Assembly (NCBI GenBank): GCA_050330975.1
Contig: JBHJHK010000097.1
Coordinates: forward strand, 1-5,448
From: JBHJHK01 sp050330975
GTDB taxonomy: Bacteria; Pseudomonadota; Gammaproteobacteria; Competibacterales; Competibacteraceae
DNA: 5,448 bases
Reading direction: 5' to 3'
Shown here: piece after piece, positions 4,768-5,448 of the stretch
Position numbering within the stretch: position 1 is the stretch's first letter
Layout: the number at the start of each line of letters is the position of its first letter
Translations under genes and position numbers: made by a program
Notes under the pieces: generated by a model
Database searches by the model: none
What the model was told of the DNA's origin: nothing
The model's input: only the letters and a program-made list of their open reading frames with translations

Positions 4768-5448
4768 GTGAACACCCCTTTGGAACCGTCTCTCAAGACC
4801 ATCGTCGAAGGGGTACTGCTGGCCGCCGGCGAGCCCCTATCCCTGGAGCGCCTCGCCGGGTTGTTCGACGATCCCCCCTCCAAGGCGGCGTTGCAAAAGG
4901 CCATCGATGCCCTGCGGTTGGACTACCGGGGACGGGGCCTGGAACTGGTGGAGGTGGCCAGTGGCTATCGCCTCCAGGTGCCCATGCCTTTGAGCCCCTG
5001 GGTGAACCGGCTGTGGGAGGAGCGTCCCGGGCGCTACTCCCGGGCCCTGTTGGAAACCCTCGCCCTCATCGCCTACCGCCAGCCCATCACCCGGGGGGAG
5101 ATCGAGGCCATTCGCGGGGTGGCGGTGAGTACCCAGATCATCAAAACCCTCAGGGAACGCCACTGGATCAAGGTCATCGGCCACCGGGAAGTGCCGGGTA
5201 GGCCGGCCCTCTACGCCACCACCCGGACGTTTTTGGACTATTTCCACCTCCAGAGCCTGGGGGATCTGCCACCTTTGTCCGAGGTGCGGGATTTAGAGGC
5301 CATCGCCCGGGAGCTGGACGCCCCCGGGGGTGGCGAAGAGACCCGGCCGCCCCCGGCCGAGCGGGGGGGGCCGGGGGGCCCGGGCCGGTTTTGGGGGGCC
5401 CGCCGGGCCGCGCCCCCCCGGGGGGCCCGGGGGGCGCCCCCCCCCCCC
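4768..5448 (+). CDS. scpB: Segregation and condensation protein B (3' partial, corrupted end)
   Basis: ScpB is the dimeric winged-helix partner that binds the ScpA linker in the Smc-ScpAB complex. From GTG 4768 the frame is open to the right edge (227 codons, no stop). The first part is clear: SLKTIVEGVLLAAGEPLSLERLAGLF (8-33, first winged helix), then LELVEVASGYRLQVP, YSRALLETLALIAYRQPITRGEIEAIRGVAVSTQIIKTL (90-128, second winged helix), IGHREVPGRPALYATT and FLDYFHLQSLGDLPPL (155-170). From about residue 192 the reading turns into Gly, Pro and Arg because the DNA becomes nearly pure G/C; I do not trust that part, and the natural protein may end soon after this point. GTG is the first start after the scpA TAG in this frame (24 bases between); a TTG four codons later is the alternative. 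No clear Shine-Dalgarno precedes it. rluB would be the expected next gene, outside the window. Confidence 0.95.
   Translation, partial: MNTPLEPSLKTIVEGVLLAAGEPLSLERLAGLFDDPPSKAALQKAIDALRLDYRGRGLELVEVASGYRLQVPMPLSPWVNRLWEERPGRYSRALLETLALIAYRQPITRGEIEAIRGVAVSTQIIKTLRERHWIKVIGHREVPGRPALYATTRTFLDYFHLQSLGDLPPLSEVRDLEAIARELDAPGGGEETRPPPAERGGPGGPGRFWGARRAAPPRGARGAPPPP
5341..5448. other. Nearly pure G/C low-complexity tail at the right edge, probable artefact
   Basis: Only six A or T bases occur in these 108 positions, and none from 5393 to 5448. The stretch is built from runs of G and C (up to twelve C at the very end) with blocks such as GGGGGGCCCGGGGGG that are self-complementary. The rest of the window is GC-rich but never like this. 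It sits over the scpB 3' end, where an ordinary charged C-terminal tail is expected. It looks like error-prone read ends or a failed extension at a contig boundary, not native sequence. Confidence 0.75.

Noticed and set aside
4161..4904. Minus-strand open frame opposite scpA and the scpB start
   Set aside because: Arg/Ser-rich antisense shadow spanning two well-identified genes.

Overview
The window is GC-rich, gene-dense bacterial DNA, most likely chromosomal and from a gammaproteobacterium. ZipA is essentially confined to that class, and LigA, YciI, YciO and the gammaproteobacterial-type ScpA all resemble their gammaproteobacterial relatives closely along their whole length. A purple-sulfur or Chromatiales-like lineage would fit the GC content and gene set, but that placement is inference. 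No tRNA, rRNA, CRISPR, insertion sequence, phage or toxin-antitoxin signal is visible.

Layout: (1) 2-475, plus strand: the 3' end of zipA (cell division). (2) 480-2537, plus strand: ligA (NAD+-dependent DNA ligase), complete, with a TTG start 4 bases after the zipA stop. smc is expected upstream of zipA, outside the window, because smc-zipA-ligA is a familiar gammaproteobacterial order. (3) 2534-3108, minus strand: a two-gene unit, yciI then bolA, joined by an ATGA overlap; bolA converges on ligA and their stop codons overlap. (4) 3109-3251: a divergent intergenic region holding a perfect 10-bp inverted repeat and a TACAAT -10-like hexamer. (5) 3252-5448, plus strand: yciO, scpA and scpB, closely spaced and co-directional, with scpB running off the right edge.

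The genes serve housekeeping roles in cell division (ZipA), nick sealing in replication and repair (LigA) and chromosome condensation and segregation (ScpA and ScpB, the kleisin and winged-helix partners of Smc). BolA (Fe-S/redox-linked, envelope-shape regulator family), YciI (small ferredoxin-like-fold protein) and YciO (YrdC/Sua5-fold) accompany them. If smc lies upstream as expected, all three parts of the Smc-ScpAB complex would be coded within a short distance of each other.

I see no undescribed system here. The points most worth a second look are two substitutions in otherwise conserved LigA active-site motifs, the inverted repeat between yciI and yciO, the lack of Shine-Dalgarno sequences across yciO-scpA-scpB, and the nearly pure G/C tail at the right edge, which looks like sequencing or assembly error and corrupts the scpB C-terminus. 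The odd window length and that tail suggest this may be a complete short contig.
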